The notes beneath the pieces were generated by a model. That model was not told the origin of the DNA and ran no database searches. It worked only from the letters and a program-made list of their open reading frames with translations. A program made the position numbers and the translations under genes. Source: Verrucomicrobiota bacterium (lineage in GTDB: Bacteria > Verrucomicrobiota > Verrucomicrobiia > Opitutales > Seribacteraceae). Taken from it: 42,740 nt of DNA. Shown piece by piece: positions 41,799 through 42,740 of this stretch; within the stretch, counting starts at the first letter, position 1; each line of letters starts with the position of its first letter. The stretch covers positions 1-42,740 of the forward strand of contig JAOLZO010000021.1 in assembly GCA_028343845.1 (NCBI GenBank), in the 5' to 3' direction.

Positions 41799-42707
41799 AT
41801 GAGAAAGAAATCCAAAAAAAATCAAGCATTCGGCGCAAGTTGGAAGAAACTTGTTCCTAAATCCTCACGCCGGCCGGCTTCCCGCGCTGCTTTGCAAAAG
41901 AGGTTCTCCGCAGTGGGGAAGTTTTTCCTGCTGATTGTTGCCTTGGTAGCCTTTGGATACGGGTTCTGGTGGTTGGATAAGCTAGGGCGTTCGAGTCAGG
42001 GGCCTCTTGACATAACTGGTCCGGGGGTTGCGATTTCCAAAGTTGCCTTCGAGACGGACGGCGTCCTTAGCGATCGATGGTTTATGAACTGGTTCGGGCC
42101 ATTGCGCGGACGTAGTCTTATGGATCTTGATATCGATAAGATCCACGGGGATCTGATGACCGAGGATCAAATCTCATTTGCCAGAGTCACGCGAGAATTT
42201 CCTGACGTCCTGCGGATAGAACTCAAGGAAAGGCAACCCCTGCTTGTCCTCCGACTTGGATCGAAAGATGGAAAGGTAAGGGATTGGCTGGTTTCGGGTG
42301 ACGGTACCCTGTACCTTGGAACCGGTTATCCCAGGTCCACGCTGTCCCATTTGCCTTCCCTTTCCATCGATCCGACCCAAATACGTTCGCGAAAGGATGG
42401 GGATGGATACGAGCGATTGACTGGTATCCCGCGGGTCGCTCCTCTTCTCGAACTTGTTCGAGCCGAGTATCCCTCAATTTACCAAGATTGGAAGGTCGTT
42501 TCCTATGAGAGGCCCGATGAGGATGATCCGGGAGCGCACGTAATGGTACGTTCCGGAAAGGTTCAGAAACTTCGCTTCTCACCGAGAAATTATCGCATAC
42601 AAATGAGGCATTTGCATTACCTCCTGCTCGAGCCCGATCTGAGAAGAAGAAAGGTCATCGAGTCGATCGATCTTTCCCACGGTCGATCGGTCTTCGCGAA
42701 ACTTTGA
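41799..42707 (+). CDS. ftsQ: FtsQ-like cell division protein (POTRA domain)
   Basis: A 302-residue bitopic protein. A basic cytoplasmic tail is followed by one TM helix (about 45-65, FFLLIVALVAFGYGFWWL). Then comes a POTRA-type region with RGRSLMDLDIDKIHGDL, VTREFPDVLRIELKERQPLLVLR and SGDGTLYLG. The layout and place at the end of the cluster match FtsQ, which links the FtsL/B complex to the divisome. ATG 41799 is chosen; the frame extends 13 codons upstream into ddl. Sequence similarity in this family is low, so the call leans on order and topology. Confidence 0.88.
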   Translation: MRKKSKKNQAFGASWKKLVPKSSRRPASRAALQKRFSAVGKFFLLIVALVAFGYGFWWLDKLGRSSQGPLDITGPGVAISKVAFETDGVLSDRWFMNWFGPLRGRSLMDLDIDKIHGDLMTEDQISFARVTREFPDVLRIELKERQPLLVLRLGSKDGKVRDWLVSGDGTLYLGTGYPRSTLSHLPSLSIDPTQIRSRKDGDGYERLTGIPRVAPLLELVRAEYPSIYQDWKVVSYERPDEDDPGAHVMVRSGKVQKLRFSPRNYRIQMRHLHYLLLEPDLRRRKVIESIDLSHGRSVFAKL

Positions 42708-42708
42708 A

Positions 42709-42740
42709 ATGCGTTTGAGAATTCTAACGAAAAAAGAGGA
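42709..42740 (+). other. possible start of the next dcw gene (window edge)
   Basis: ATG 42709, two bases after ftsQ, opens a frame (MRLRILTKKE) to the end of the window. ftsA is expected here in dcw order. The purine-rich AAAAAAGAGGA at the very end could instead be a ribosome-binding site for a start just outside the window. Confidence 0.25.

Noticed and set aside
1-42740. CRISPR arrays, insertion sequences, prophage genes
   Set aside because: No direct-repeat arrays, transposase-like or phage-like frames were seen.

Overview
The window looks like chromosomal core sequence of a Gram-negative bacterium. Supporting signs are waaA (Kdo transferase), several lipoproteins with lipoboxes, and a MurE carrying the DNPR signature for meso-diaminopimelate. 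System II (ResB/CcsA) cytochrome c maturation, a MurC-MurB fusion and a LysM lipoprotein inside the dcw cluster suggest a member of the Verrucomicrobiota, perhaps Opitutae. That placement is inference from protein flavour; no search was run. No intergenic gap exceeds 300 bases. The largest are the tlyA/mraZ divergent region (25980-26144) and the mraZ-rsmH gap (26592-26753), and both hold MraZ-box-like repeats.

Layout. 1-2294: 3' two thirds of dnaE, then rpsU. 2362-5800: a two-gene accessory island, a TPR/SLOG-like/class III nucleotide cyclase protein followed by a TIR-FGE fold protein. 5883-7880: lysS and a small membrane protein. 7840-12845 (minus strand): lipoprotein, resB (frame broken at a G10 run) and ccsA, a cytochrome c maturation operon. 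12899-14002 (minus): ychF. 14133-14210: tRNA-His. 14221-15075: exported esterase. 15105-17375 (minus): PhnD-like lipoprotein and waaA. 17452-20106: trpA, miaA, nadK. 20137-25219: a membrane pseudokinase, an NlpE-like lipoprotein and a PpiD/SurA-like anchored protein. 25191-25979 (minus): tlyA. 26145-42740: an almost complete division and cell wall cluster, mraZ-rsmH-ftsL-ftsI-murE-murF-mraY-murD-lysM-ftsW-murG-murC/B-ddl-ftsQ, with a possible start of the next gene at the edge.

How the parts work together. The dcw genes build the lipid II pathway in order (MurE, MurF, MraY, MurD, MurG, MurC/B, Ddl) together with the FtsL/FtsI/FtsW/FtsQ septal machinery. They are tightly spaced or overlapping, which suggests one coupled transcription unit under MraZ. 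The cyclase/TIR pair is the best candidate for an undescribed system: a cyclase with unusual substrate-specifying residues sits next to a predicted NADase-type TIR protein, resembling nucleotide-signal-driven defence modules such as Pycsar but with a different domain make-up.

Quality caution: conserved resB and murG are both broken at G runs (11757-11766 and 37528-37532), and two further genes have starts that a one-base change in a G run would improve. Either the assembly has homopolymer errors or these are real slippage sites.
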